The position numbers were made by a program, and so were the translations under genes. Shown here piece by piece: positions 42,585 to 53,015 of a DNA stretch of 64,000 bases (positions within the stretch are counted from its first letter, which is position 1; the number at the start of each line of letters is the position of its first letter). Under the pieces are notes generated by a model. It ran no database searches. It was not told where the DNA came from and worked only from the letters and a program-made list of their open reading frames with translations. Origin of the DNA: Dasypus novemcinctus (lineage: Eukaryota; Chordata; Mammalia; Cingulata; Dasypodidae). The stretch lies in NCBI RefSeq assembly GCF_030445035.2, contig NC_080680.1:99763157-99827156 (forward strand). The letters are read 5' to 3'.

Positions 42585-42790
42585 GGCACACATGAATTGA
42601 GCACTTAGAAAGTACAGGTACTGTTCTAACACTTTCCATGTGTGTATTAATTTAATCCTTTTCTCAGTCCTACAAGGTAAGGACTGTTATAATCCCTACA
42701 TTACAACAAGGAAACTGAGGAACAGAGAAGTTAGGTAACTTGCTCAAGGTCATTCAGTTAGTATTGAAGGCAGGATTCAAATCCAGTGCT
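42585..42790 (-). repeat. MIR SINE, antisense (first of a tandem pair)
   Basis: 'gaattgagcacttagaaagt', 'acaacaaggaaactgaggaa' and 'taggtaacttgctcaaggtc' mark it. Confidence 0.85.
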
Positions 42791-43020
42791 AATAATGACA
42801 TATATTTGATAAGTGCTTATTATTTGCCAAGGGCTGTTATATAACTTATTGAATCCTCAGTTCAACCCTGGGAGGTATGCATCATTGTCTCTGTTTTATG
42901 GAAGAGGAGATGGATGCTCCCGGAGTTGAGTAATCTGCCCAAGGTCACCTAGTTTGTAGGTGGCAGAGCCAGGCTTTGAACTAGGGCTGCTTTGCCTTCT
43001 AACACAGGCTCCCTCTGCAC
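42791..43020 (-). repeat. MIR SINE, antisense (second of a tandem pair)
   Basis: 'aagtgcttattatttgccaa', 'ctctgttttatggaagagga' and 'aatctgcccaaggtcaccta' mark a second copy in the same orientation. The two copies differ at many sites, so this is two insertions or a very old duplication. Confidence 0.85.
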
Positions 43021-43039
43021 TTTAGGCTGCAGGACATCA

Positions 43040-43500
43040 TCCAGATTTGAAAGGAGATCATTAAGCACGTGCCCTCTCCCTGAGCTCACATCCAACATCA
43101 CATGCGCAGGGAAACAGCTCTCCTTTTATTATGTGTGGCTGGTGAAGTTTATACATAAGGAACCGTGACACTAATGCCATTATATTAAAAGTGCGAAGAT
43201 TCCAATAAGTTTCTGAGCGCATGTGTTACAGTAGAATCTTTTTTCTCTCCCCAAGCGAGTGTACAGCTTTCCATTGATTTACTTAGCCTCACACAGTTAT
43301 TACAGCGAGATTTCCCCCAGTGTCCCAGCCTCCCTTCAGCTCTCATTTAGATTTCCCTCCTAGATGCAGCCATTTAAATGCATATCGTCAGCAATTGAGC
43401 CCACCAGATTTCTTTCCCGATTAGCTAGGAAGATGGTCCTGTTAGTTCTCTGTGAGCTGAGTGAAAAATCTGGCGGGCTGGGCTGAATTGCTCAGTGACA
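43040..43500. other. Unique block, strong candidate conserved noncoding element
   Basis: Non-repeat, with retained CpGs and factor-like words: 'gatcattaagcacgtgccct' (E-box CACGTG), 'taatgccattatattaaa', 'tccattgatttacttagcc', 'agccatttaaatgcat', 'cagcaattgagcccacc' and 'cccgattagctagg'. Open frames carry no protein pattern. This and 24500-24905 are the best enhancer candidates. Confidence 0.5.
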
Positions 43501-43559
43501 TGACCTGGTTTTGCTGGTGTTGTCAGAAGGAAGGACATGCGGTGAGATTGGAAGTGGTG

Positions 43560-44650
43560 TAGCAGGGAAGTTTGTGAAAGGGGTGGGGAAGGGCTTGTTA
43601 GGGAGGACAGGGAACGGAGGCAAGGAAGGAAATTGGAGGGGTGTGTGGGTTTGGGTGCATGGAGAATGGGTGGATATATGCATAAGTTGCATGGGGTTCA
43701 CATGTGGACATTGGACGTTGGCGTGGGTTATAGTTGAGAATGGAGATGCGTGTGTGTAAGGTGCAGCATGGATGTCGATTATTTGGATGTGTATAATGCT
43801 GGGGTCTCAGGGAGCACATAGCTCAGTTTGAGGTCCAGTAGTCTCTGTTCCTTGACAGCATGGTTTAGGAAGCCTCCCCTACCCAGTGCAGGAGCCCTAG
43901 AGGGAGACATGCCTCTCCACATGTCCCAGGCAGGACTCAGGGCACAGAGTAGCAGAGAACTGTGTGCTCAGAGCTCAGGCTTATTCCCAAGAAGAAGGAA
44001 GGCTGAGCTGAGCTGAGTTTTTCTTCCCCAGTTTGCAAATCCGGTACCATAAATCCTTCTATCTCCCCTGGGTCAGAGAAGGTGAAGGGATGGAGAGGCC
44101 AAGAGTTACACCAGTTGTGTGCCCACCACCAGGAGGAAGCATCAGGACCTGAGAAGAAGTGCCTGTTCCATCACATATGTAGACTGTGAGCTCCACCTCT
44201 GCTGCACGCTAGCACCCAGCACATGGCCTTACCCCTAGGAGTTGCCCCATCATGGGTGGTCCAAGAGAATGAAGGTGAGAAGGTAGTTCGGCTGTAGGGA
44301 GATGTATGATGTGTGCGTGTTGGTATGGCAGGAAGTGGTCATGGGCAGCAAGTGCCTGCAGAGTGTTATTCTTTGGGAGGGTGGCTGCGGGACTCTAGGT
44401 CCCCCTGACACATACTCCCCAAGTGGGTAGCAGCAGCATGTGCAGAGATTGGCTGGATGGGCAGGTGCATGAAGGATGGGTGTGTGTGATGGTGTGTCAC
44501 ATGTCTGTGCAGGTATGAAAGGGTGAATATTTGGAGAAATCAAGGAGTATTTCTAAGTCAGTATGGCTCTGCATACAGGAGGGTTGTGTGGATGGGCAGG
44601 AGAGGTGATGTGTACTGGGTAGATAAGGGTGTGTGTGTGTGTATGTGTGT
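43560..44650 (+). repeat. G/T-rich degenerate region with (GT)n
   Basis: Long stretches of the + strand are built from ggtgtg, tgtgtgg, gggtgg and gcatgg words (43570-43790, 44290-44650), ending in a pure (GT)n of about 10 units at 44628-44650. It resembles a decayed minisatellite or microsatellite cluster. The 43830-44240 part between is ordinary noncoding DNA with an L2-like end near 44185-44235. Confidence 0.45.
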
Positions 44651-44652
44651 AT

Positions 44653-45239
44653 TAGTAGCCAAAGGGGTGCTGATGCAAAATACCAGAAATCAGTTGCTTT
44701 TATAAAGGGTATTTATTTGGGGTACAAGCCCACAGCTATGAGCCATAAAGCATAAGTTACTTCCCTCACCAAAGTCTGTTGCCCCATGTTGGAGCAAGAT
44801 GGCTGCCGATGTCTGCCAGGGTTCAGGCTTCCTGGGTTCCTCTCTTCCTGTGGCTCACTTCTTTCTGGGCTCAGCTCCTTTGCTATTTCCACAAGGCCTG
44901 CTTTAGACTATCAGGCAAACGGCTTGTTTCTCTTCCTGGGGCCTTTTCCTTTTCTTCCCAACCAAGCTCCTCTGTGTGCTTCAGCTCAAAAACTCCATAA
45001 TCGAAACTCCAGCTTCCCTTCTCTGTGGTGCAGCTTTCCTGTGAGTCCCTGTCCACCAAGGGGGTGGGGACTCAATATCCTACTGGTGTTGCCCAATCAA
45101 AGCCTTATTCATTATTTAATCAAGTAAAAGGGAAAACTCTGAATCCAATATACGCTAAGATGCTCTAAGGGACAGACCAGTTTACAAACATAATCCAGTA
45201 TCTGTTTTTGGAATTCATAAACAATATCAAACTGCTACA
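44653..45239 (-). mobile_element. Probable xenarthran LTR, antisense
   Basis: 'gccaaaggggtgctgatgca', 'ataaagggtatttatttggg', 'ttggagcaagatggctgccg', 'ccaatcaaagccttattcat' and the end 'caatatcaaactgctacaa' match an LTR-like repeat that I associate with armadillo and sloth genomes. Length (about 590) fits a solo LTR. It has no coding region; short frames at 44779-45127 are accidental. Confidence 0.6.
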
Positions 45240-45269
45240 ATGTATATGTGCGTGAGACAGTGGTCATGG

Positions 45270-45500
45270 ATATTTTTCTCTTCCTTTTTTTCTGTCATTC
45301 TCTCCATTTTCTCTTTTCCCTTCCTGGCCTCTCTTTCCCTTCTCACACTCACCTTGCTTTCCCTTAAGCTATCCTAAGGGCAGACAACATATACACCCTA
45401 AAAGACACACTGTGTCCCCACCCCACCCTCACACACCACGCTCAGACTCGCGTGCATGCACATACACATAAACATGTACAAATGACAAGGACACACGCCA
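45270..45500. repeat. Pyrimidine-rich then CA-rich low-complexity DNA
   Basis: 45270-45370 is mostly C and T. 45395-45500 is rich in cacacac, acatac and cccacc words. Confidence 0.55.
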
Positions 45501-45569
45501 ATCTGGAGACCCTCTGGGTGGGTGTTCTCACTCAGGCAGCTAGGGGTATGCCACCCTTGGGGAGGCCCT

Positions 45570-45625
45570 TGCATTTATTGAGCACCTCTTATATGCCTGG
45601 TTCTCTGCAGAGAGTGAGGCAAGGT
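45570..45625 (-). repeat. MIR or L2 fragment, antisense
   Basis: 'gcatttattgagcacctctt' and 'atatgcctggttctctgcag' give a short antisense repeat start. The rest to 45855 is unassigned. Confidence 0.5.
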
Positions 45626-45859
45626 GGGTCCCAACTCTAGGAAGAGGTAGGCCAGGCTCCCAAACGTGAAGTGACTAGACTCCCATTGAGCTCCGAAGGG
45701 CACACCCATTGGTCACCCTTCCTCCCTCCTTCCATCTCACCAGGCAGCAGGGTCCTCTTCTCCTCCCCCTGACCCACCTCTTTGGCCTCACTGGCGTTCC
45801 CACCTTGGGATCCTGGTGGTAGCTGCACTGCCTGATGGCCCATTGGCCATGTGGTGACA

Positions 45860-46075
45860 TGGGAAAAGCTTGGGTTTTGCATTCAGGTGGCCTTGGGTTT
45901 GAGTTTTAGATTGAGCTCTGTGGTCCTCGGCAGGCCACTCCCACTTCTCTGCTTTTTATTTGCCTTATATGCAAAAATAAAGAGTATAAAATCTGCTTCC
46001 TGGGGCTGCTGAGCTCATCGAACAGGGTGCTGTGGGTGGAATGCTTGGCTCAGGACCAGTGTCTAGTAAGAAGTT
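45860..46075 (+). repeat. MIR SINE
   Basis: 'gggttttgcattcaggtggc', 'cttgggtttgagttttagat' and 'ctgctttttatttgccttat' appear in sense order. Confidence 0.7.
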
Positions 46076-46304
46076 TCCTTACCTGTGGGCAGTTTTCTCC
46101 TGCCTGGGTTCCCCTCTGTACCTCCATGTCATCTAGGATCTTTCTTCCATTTGGGGCATGGTCAGAGGCCAAAGTCAGAAAGGGAAGCTGAGGACATGAT
46201 TCACCAATTTGCCTCTTTTTTCTGTCTCAATTTCTTCCAGATTTTTATTCTTATTTCTTAATTATTTATGTGTTCACTTTGTTTGTACTGCTGACTACCT
46301 GCCT

Positions 46305-46370
46305 GACCAACCCACCAGACTCAACATGTCTGAAATAAAACTCAAGTCTTTATCTCCAAGCCCACATGGC
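46305..46370 (+). repeat. L2 LINE ORF2 fragment
   Basis: 'actcaacatgtctgaaataa' and 'aactcaagtctttatctcc' match a short piece of sense L2. Confidence 0.5.
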
Positions 46371-46374
46371 TCTT

Positions 46375-46510
46375 TTTATAATTTCTATTTTTCAGATATG
46401 GAAACCAAGGCTAAGGGAAGGCAAGCAACTAGCCCAAGGTCATACAGCTAGTAAACCATTAGAGCTGGAGCTGATGGCCTGGACTCTCTGAACACAAGGT
46501 CAGCCCTTTT
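46375..46510 (-). repeat. MIR SINE, antisense
   Basis: 'tttttcagatatggaaacca' and 'ctagcccaaggtcatacagc' mark the core. Confidence 0.8.
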
Positions 46511-46619
46511 CCCTATATGAGGCTGCTTGCCTCATGGGCCAGTGTTAGGGATTAAAGGACAGTGGATAGAGAAAGGTCACACAGACAGCCCATCCCCCCA
46601 TCTCCCTCCCAGAGGGCCC

Positions 46620-46925
46620 AGCCCCTCCTGGGCCCAAGGTAAAGTTCCCTTGTAGAGGTTTGGAAGTTAAGCCAAGGTGCTTCCTCACCAGCCCCTTGTC
46701 ACACCAGCATTATAAGCAGCCCATTAGCAAGTCACCCAAAGTGCACTGAAACCTTTCCTGACAAGCTGTCAGAGGCTGGCCCAGAGGTGGGCAAGGAGGC
46801 AGGCCCGTGGCAGGGAGAGGACCGCACGCCCGGCTTCATCCATAATTTAATACCAGTGTGATGTCTTCCATCAGCTTCTTCTCTGCTAAGCATTCAATGT
46901 AGCTTTTTCTTCCTTCCTTCCTTTT
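46620..46925. other. Unique block, candidate conserved noncoding element
   Basis: 'accagcattataagcagccc', 'attagcaagtcacccaaa', 'gcttcatccataatttaata' and 'ctaagcattcaatgtagc' in repeat-free DNA with several CpGs. Confidence 0.45.
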
Positions 46926-46954
46926 AAAATCACAGAGCATTACAAACAGAAGCA

Positions 46955-47150
46955 GTTGGGGTCATGGTGAGAGCCAGGCATGGGGTCAGGCGGACTGGCT
47001 CTGTCTCCAGCTGTGCCATGGAGGAGTTGAGTTGTGTGGTTTTGAGCAAGTCCCTTTACCTCTCGGAGCCTTGGAGTCCCTATTTATGGGTGGGGGATTA
47101 GAATTCCTACCCTACCAGTCCTGATGTTAAGAAAGTGTGTTCATAAGGAA
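46955..47150 (+). repeat. MIR SINE
   Basis: 'gtggttttgagcaagtccct', 'ttacctctcggagccttgga' and 'ccctatttatgggtggggga' fit the MIR core. Confidence 0.8.
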
Positions 47151-47164
47151 AGGCTGAAGAGCAG

Positions 47165-47370
47165 AGCGACTGGGAGCCCAGGGCTCTTTCCAAAGCGTGG
47201 CTCTGTCACTCACCAACTGAGTGACCCAGGGCAAGTCACTCATTCCCATGGGACCTCAGTATTCCTATCATAAAAGAGGAACAAAGGGATCCTCGAAAGA
47301 CTGAGAAGATTTAAAATGAGTTAATGCATGTGAGCCCTTAGCGTATTGCCTGGGACATGATTAGCAAGCA
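47165..47370 (+). repeat. MIR SINE
   Basis: 'ctctgtcactcaccaactga', 'gtgacccagggcaagtcact' and 'agatttaaaatgagttaatg' are diagnostic. It is a second sense MIR directly after the previous one. Confidence 0.85.
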
Positions 47371-47399
47371 AAACAAGCAAACAGAAACAAGCTGGAGTT

Positions 47400-47550
47400 T
47401 TCAGCCCTTGCCACAGCCCTGGGTGGCAGGGATTGTTATCTGTACTGCACAGAGCAAGGAGTTTCACGAACTTGCCCAAGGTCACAGAACTTGTGGATGG
47501 CAGAATTGAGATTCAGTCCCAGGAGGTCAGCCTCCAAAACACCTTCTTCC
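47400..47550 (-). repeat. MIR SINE, antisense
   Basis: 'cgaacttgcccaaggtcaca' and 'gaattgagattcagtcccag' mark it. Confidence 0.75.
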
Positions 47551-47680
47551 CCTTTTGCTCACATGAGACGAGGCTGGAGGAAATGGGCATTCATCCAGCT
47601 GGGAGGCCTCAGTGGTGCAAATCTTCCCTCTGAGGGGAGGAAGTACTGATTACCCTGCTTGGACATCAAGATGCATGGAG

Positions 47681-48320
47681 TCATGTCCCATGCTGGGGGG
47701 AAGGCAACACGTTTACATGGAGATGATGAAGGTCAGCCGCCACACCAGGGAGCCAAGAGTGCCTACAACTGAAAGCAGGAGGATTGCATCCAGCATCCAT
47801 GTGGAATCTAAGCCCCCTCTTGATGTAGATGTGGAGTGGACACAACCATTCTAAGGTCCACAGGATGGAGGAATAGAGTATGGATTAGAGTGGACCTACT
47901 GATATTCTATTCATGAACTATTGTGATTAGTAATCGAAGAAAATGTGGCATTGGTATGGAGAAATTGGCCATGGTGGCTACTGGGGGTAGGGAGTGGGAG
48001 GAAGAGATGTAATGTGGGGGCATTTTCGGGGCTTGGAGTTGTCCTGGGTGGTGCTGCAGGGACAATTACCGGACATCATAGATCCTCCCATGACCCACTG
48101 GGTGGACTGTGGGAGAGTGTGGGCTATGATGTGGACCATTGACCATGAGGTGCAGCGGTGGTCAGAGATGTATTCACCAAATGCAGTGAATGTCTCATGA
48201 TGATGGAGGAGGTGGTTGTTATGGTGGGAGGAGTGGGGTGAGGGGGGGTGGGGAGTATATGGGGACCTCATATTTTTTGAATGTAACATTAAAAAAATAA
48301 ATAAAGACAAAAAAATAAAA
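47681..48320 (+). mobile_element. L1 LINE 3' end with 5' inversion (twin priming)
   Basis: The main part (about 47725-48320) is the sense L1 3' UTR with poly(A). The first 39 bases (47681-47719) instead match, in antisense orientation, an L1 region that lies upstream in the 3' UTR (compare 50672-50710, about 34 of 39 identical). A 13-base near-perfect duplication encloses the whole: aagatgcatggag (47668-47680) and aaggtgcatggag (48321-48333). This arrangement is the hallmark of twin priming. No coding sequence is included. Confidence 0.85.
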
Positions 48321-48334
48321 AAGGTGCATGGAGG

Positions 48335-49100
48335 GGCCACCCTGACTGAAAGGCTGAGGGGTGCTGAACCTATGGAAAATTAAGCCCCATGCAGAATCCT
48401 CCAGGGCTTTTGGTGTCAGCTCCAGGAAGTCAGGAAACAGAATGACGCAAAAGCCACTCTTTGCTGACTATGTAACGGGTCCCAGAATCAGCTCTGGGAG
48501 CCTCTCAGGCAGGCGGAAAGTGACACTTGGAGAGGTGAACAAACTTGCCTGAGTCTTGTTTCCAGCCCGCACGCCTCACACTCGCTGGCGGGCGACCTTA
48601 ACTCAGGAGCCCAGGCAGGGCGTGATGACCAAAGCCCATGGGTGTGTCTTGGGCATCCTCCCCTCTGTGATTGCAGAGACTTCTGAACCTGGCCCATGCA
48701 CGTGGGTGGGTGATGGGTATCAGCCAGGGCAGGAGAAGACACCTCAGCTCCAGGTGTGGTCCCAATTCACAGCTGCTGCCAGGTGTGTTCCTGGAAAGGA
48801 GCCCTAGCAATTTCCTCAAACAAATCCCCTCTCAAGGATGCTTAGTGCCTGCCAAGCACATAAACTCACACTTTAAGATGCTCAGGAAACCTGCGGCACA
48901 TTTCAGATTGTTCTTGCCAGGTTTCTCTGCTGATAACCATCTCTCTTAAGTCAAGGAAGGCAGAGAGAGTCCCCTAAGCTGCCCAGGACCTGGAGGAGCA
49001 TGTCTCCTTTAAGCACAGTTGAGGCATCTGCCCTGCCCAAGCTTTCTCTCTGGACACCCTCCACTGGGGACCTGACTTTCTCCTCTCTGTTACTGATACT
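48335..49100. other. Noncoding stretch, mostly unassigned
   Basis: A weak antisense MIR core (cacttggagaggtgaac) occurs near 48525-48570. The rest shows no repeat or exon. Short overlapping frames on both strands have no domain. Confidence 0.35.
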
Positions 49101-49107
49101 TAAATTC

Positions 49108-49120
49108 CCAGCAGGGGGTC
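49108..49120 (+). promoter_or_regulatory. CTCF-core-like motif
   Basis: CCAGCAGGGGGTC resembles the CTCF core with two mismatches. It lies next to a MIR. Binding is unproven. Confidence 0.2.
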
Positions 49121-49154
49121 TGGAAGGAGGCTTGGGGATTGTCTTGCCCATCTC

Positions 49155-49260
49155 CCTCAGTTCTGATGGGGAAACTGAGACTAACTAGAGAGGTGACAGA
49201 GGACTTGGCCAAGTTCACAGAGTTCAGTCCCTGGTAGAGTCAGACCCCTACATGGGACTT
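49155..49260 (-). repeat. MIR SINE, antisense
   Basis: 'tctgatggggaaactgagac' and 'acttggccaagttcacagag' mark the core. Confidence 0.75.
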
Positions 49261-49359
49261 TTTTCATCTCACTGAGGGGGCGTAAGGGCTGTGGGAGAAG
49301 GCCACTGGGAGGCAGCTGTGGTGGGATATGGTCATCACTGTTGCCACTGGTGTAGTCGT

Positions 49360-49400
49360 CTCTTCCTCCTCCTCTTCCTCCTTCATCATCATCATCCAAC
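49360..49400. repeat. (CTTCCT)/(CAT)n simple repeat
   Basis: cctcctcttcctcc is followed by four cat units. Short and impure. Confidence 0.7.
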
Positions 49401-49484
49401 AATACCAGCAATAGCAGATGTAGCAGTTGCTCATTGCTATGTGTAAGAATTGCACTACATTCTTTTTTTCTCTTTCTCTCTATT

Positions 49485-52172
49485 TTTTAAAAATGTTACA
49501 TTAAACAAATATAAGAGGTCCCCATATATCCCCCACCCCCCTCACCCCACTCCTCCCATATCAACAACATCTTCCATCATCATGGGACATTCATTGCTTT
49601 TGGTGAATACATTTTGGATCACTGCTGCACTACATGGATAGTGGTTTACATTGTAGTTTACACTCTCCCCCAGTCCAAACAGTGGGACATGGCAGGATAT
49701 ACAATGTCCAGCATCTGTCCCTGCAGTATCACCCAGGATAACTCCAAGTCCTGAAAATGCCCCCACATCATATCTCTTCTTCCCTCTCCTTACCCTCAGC
49801 AGCTACCATGGCCACTTCCTCCACATCAATGCTATAATTTCTTCCATTACTAAGCACAATAGTTTCATAGTACAATATCAGTAAGTTCACTCTAGTACAT
49901 ACTCTATTCCTCCATCCTGTGGACACTGGGCTGGTTATGTCCACTCTACCTCTATATCAAGAGAGGGCTTAGATTCCACATGGATGATGGATGCAATTCT
50001 CCTGCTTGCAGTTGTAAGCCCTCTTGACTTCCTGATGTGGTGGGTGACCTTCTTCACCTCGCTGTTAGCTGGCCAGGGTAAGTCCAAAAAACCAGAGGGT
50101 AGGGCTTGCAAGTCTGCTGAGTCTCAGGGCCTGGTTGTCCCATGGATGGTCCAGAGATTCAGGTCTTCTGAGTATACACCATCCCCAGCACCAACCACAG
50201 TCCAGTAAAAGTGACAGAAGAGGCATGGGTAGAAAGGTCACATTTGAGTACAACTCCATCACACTTAGGAACACAAACTCCAAAGTAGGGCCAACTGACA
50301 TGGCACTGAACTCGAGCCATCTGCCATGACCAGAGAACCTGTGGGTCTCTGTAGCCCCCAGGAGAACCAGTACCTGGGGTTGTATCTACTTTGGCTGTCT
50401 CTGGGACCCTGCTGAAGCATGCATAAGCACTACCCCTCTGATGACCTCCTGACTCTTTTTTGGAGACTCATAGCCATATAAACTCATTTGTTCTTTCCAT
50501 TTCCCCCTTTTATTCAAGGTCAAAAAGCAGTTTTAACACCTGATATTACATGTAGGCTGAGAAATTCTGCTGGTCTGAGTTGAACCTTTTATTCAAGGTC
50601 TCTTTCTAGTTACATCATCAGCTGGTGTTTGGTAGTAATCCCTCAGCACCAGGGAGGCTCATCCCTGGGAGTCATGTCTCATGCTGGGGGGAAGGTAATG
50701 CATTTACATGCTGAGTTTGGCCTAGAGAGTGGCCACATTTGAACAACATGGAGGCTCCCAGGAGGTAAATCTTACGCACTGTGCAGCTCTAGGCCTTGTT
50801 CATAGTTCAGGCACACAGGCTCATCATCATAGCCATTGGTATCAAGGGCTCATTGTTGGACCATCTATCTTTATTGGTCTTTGCTATTGCACTTGGTGGA
50901 TTGTTGCTGCTCCATCAAGGAATGTGATAGAGCTCCCCTAGCTAGGAACTTAGCACTCTCTCAGTTGTCGTTTTTAACTGAAACCACTATGAAAATATCC
51001 AAACATTTTTATGTACCCTGTATACATGACCTGGAGAACTTCCTCCCAACTATGTGCCCCCTATCAATAACACCCCACACCAGTGTTCCTTCCCTGCCAT
51101 AGTTGAACCTCTGGGTAGTCCAAAACTTCTTTAAAAAGGAAACCTAATATATTGCCAGGTTCCATTAATAGTAAAATGGAATATAGTGATGGGTTTAAAG
51201 GTTAGATACAGAATATGTAGTAATTTAGAAAAATTAAATAAAGGAAAAATAAATTGGGGTATCAAAGAACGAAAAAATGAAAAAGCTTTGTTTTTGACAT
51301 TTTGCCTTTCATCACTGCTATAGGTGTTGCCCTGTATGTAGAGTGGCAAGGCAATTTCTTCCATTCATTTCTTCCTCAGTGTCTACGTCCTTTCTTTCTT
51401 TTTTTTTTCCAATTATTAAATTTGTGTTCACAAAAGTTTTAGATCACATAATCCACATATCCAACATCAAGCACTTTATCCCTTCCCCAGCAATGATCTT
51501 TTTACATGTTCATATTATACTTGCTGCAGCTGATGTACACATATTGAAACATAGCTTTCAAACATGGTTCCATTTGGGTTTACATTATGGTTTGTATTTT
51601 AGACTATGACTTTTATACATTTTTGGTGTAATTTAACATGTCCTATATCCATCACTGCATGATCTTGTGGAACACTTCCATTGCCCCACAGTTACACTGA
51701 TTCCATCTATTCAATACCTCTCCCCCCCTCCCCTCAGGACCCATAGTGACAATCAATCTTCATTACTTGAAGGACCATATTCACAGATACTTGCAACAAT
51801 ATTGAGGGCTTGACATACTCGACTACCCTAACCCTTTGGGAGCCCCCAATTCTCTCATGAGATACAATTCCCTCTGTTTGAGAACAGCAGTCCTCCCCAG
51901 GATATGGGTACACCTTCATTCTCATTGTACGGGTCTCCACCCAGTGATACAACCCACTATGACAAAATGAGCACTCACACACTCCCTAGAAGCCTACCCT
52001 GTGTCAGATGCCCCCCTTAAGCATCTTAAACAGGTAATCTTCCTTATTATATTTTCTAAAGAGTTTTCTCAACATTATAGTTTCAACCATATACCTGACA
52101 ATCTTCTATGTTCAAATGTTCCCCCCACCCTCCCCCAATTTCTTGGGCCATCAGACCCTGTGAGATAGATTT
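49485..52172 (-). mobile_element. L1 LINE 3' UTR (xenarthran lineage), 2.7 kb, antisense
   Basis: The T-rich left edge is the complement of the poly(A) tail. Then the complement of the 3' UTR seen at 15784 and 47681 runs to about 50090, and further upstream 3' UTR continues: 'ctcatccctgggagtcatgt' (50659-50678), 'catcaagggctcattgttgg', 'ttgctgctccatcaagga', 'gtacgggtctccacccagtg' and 'aaacaggtaatcttccttat'. I see no ORF2 or ORF1 sequence before it stops near 52172, so the 3' UTR of this lineage is at least 2.6 kb. The element is 5'-truncated and silent. Confidence 0.8.
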
Positions 52173-52174
52173 TT

Positions 52175-52300
52175 CCCTTCCCATTTCAAAGATGGGTAAA
52201 GTGAGGTTTAGCAAGATTAAGAAACTTTTACCTGCATCACACAGCTAGCAAAACCAGGTCTGCTGGGCCAGGCTTTTCACCACTAGTTTACGTGCCATCC
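52175..52300 (-). repeat. MIR SINE, antisense
   Basis: 'caaagatgggtaaagtgagg', 'cctgcatcacacagctagca' and 'aaaccaggtctgctgggcca' mark the antisense core just outside the L1. Confidence 0.7.
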
Positions 52301-52321
52301 TCTTTGGTGTATGAAGAATTT

Positions 52322-52685
52322 TTTTTTTTTTTAAGATTTATTTATTTATTTATTTCTCTCCCTTTCCCCCTCCCCCCCACCCCGGTTGTCTGTTCTCTGT
52401 GTCTATTTGCTGTGTCTTCTTTGTCCACTTCTGTTGTTGTCAGCGGCACGGGACTCTGTGTTTCTTTTTGTTGCTTCATCTTGCTCTGTCAGCTCTCAGT
52501 GTGTGCGGCACCATTCCTGGGCAGGCGGCACTTTCTTTCATGCTGGGTGGCTCTCCTTATGGGGCGCACTTCTTGCGCGTGGGGCTCCCCTACGCAGGGG
52601 ACACCCTGTGTGGCACGGCACTCCTTGTGTGCATCACATCATGTGGTACACGGATGCCCTAACCACTGGGCCAAGTCCGCCGCCC
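52322..52685 (-). mobile_element. DAS SINE, antisense, B box deleted
   Basis: Read on the minus strand, the head begins 'ggcggcggacttggcccagt', so the A box is intact (about 52664-52674). It then jumps from 'gtaccacat' directly to 'gatgcacacaaggagt', removing about 65-70 bases that hold the B box in the copy at 26054. The remaining body and A-rich tail are normal. Duplication: tgtatgaagaattt (52308-52321) and tgcatgaagaattt (52686-52699), 13 of 14. The three + strand frames of 87-138 codons are artefacts. Confidence 0.9.
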
Positions 52686-52699
52686 TGCATGAAGAATTT

Positions 52700-52880
52700 G
52701 AGGGCTAATTCTGTTACCTACATGCCATGTGACCTTGGATAAGTCACTTTACTCTCTAGGCTCAGTTTCCACATCTATAAAATGGGGCTTTTAATAATAT
52801 TGTCCCCATCTTGCCTCATTGGTTTATTGGTAGGCTCGAGTGAGAATGGGGGAGAAAGAGCTTTGCAAACTAAAATAAGC
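52700..52880 (+). repeat. MIR SINE
   Basis: 'catgccatgtgaccttggat', 'aagtcactttactctctagg' and 'atctataaaatggggctttt' mark it. The DAS SINE landed at its 5' edge. Confidence 0.85.
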
Positions 52881-52924
52881 AGTGAGCCTCTTGGTTTGGT
52901 GAAAATGGATATACAAGCTTCCTG

Positions 52925-53015
52925 CAGGGAGGGTCTCTTATAGCTTTGTTCATCTTTGTATGCCAAGTGCCTGGCCCTGTGCCTGGTATTTATACAGTAG
53001 GTGACTAATACATAC
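52925..53015 (+). repeat. L2 LINE 3' end fragment
   Basis: 'gttcatctttgtatgccaag' and 'ggtatttatacagtaggtga' mark the L2 terminus. 53020-53690 is unassigned, with some conserved-element texture at 53400-53515 (gttttaaattagtcatttga). Confidence 0.75.

Noticed and set aside
44779..45127. Overlapping + strand frames with hydrophobic stretches
   Set aside because: They lie in an antisense solo LTR with no attached retroviral genes.
52292..52742. Cluster of three overlapping + strand frames up to 138 codons
   Set aside because: They are translations of the complement of a DAS SINE.
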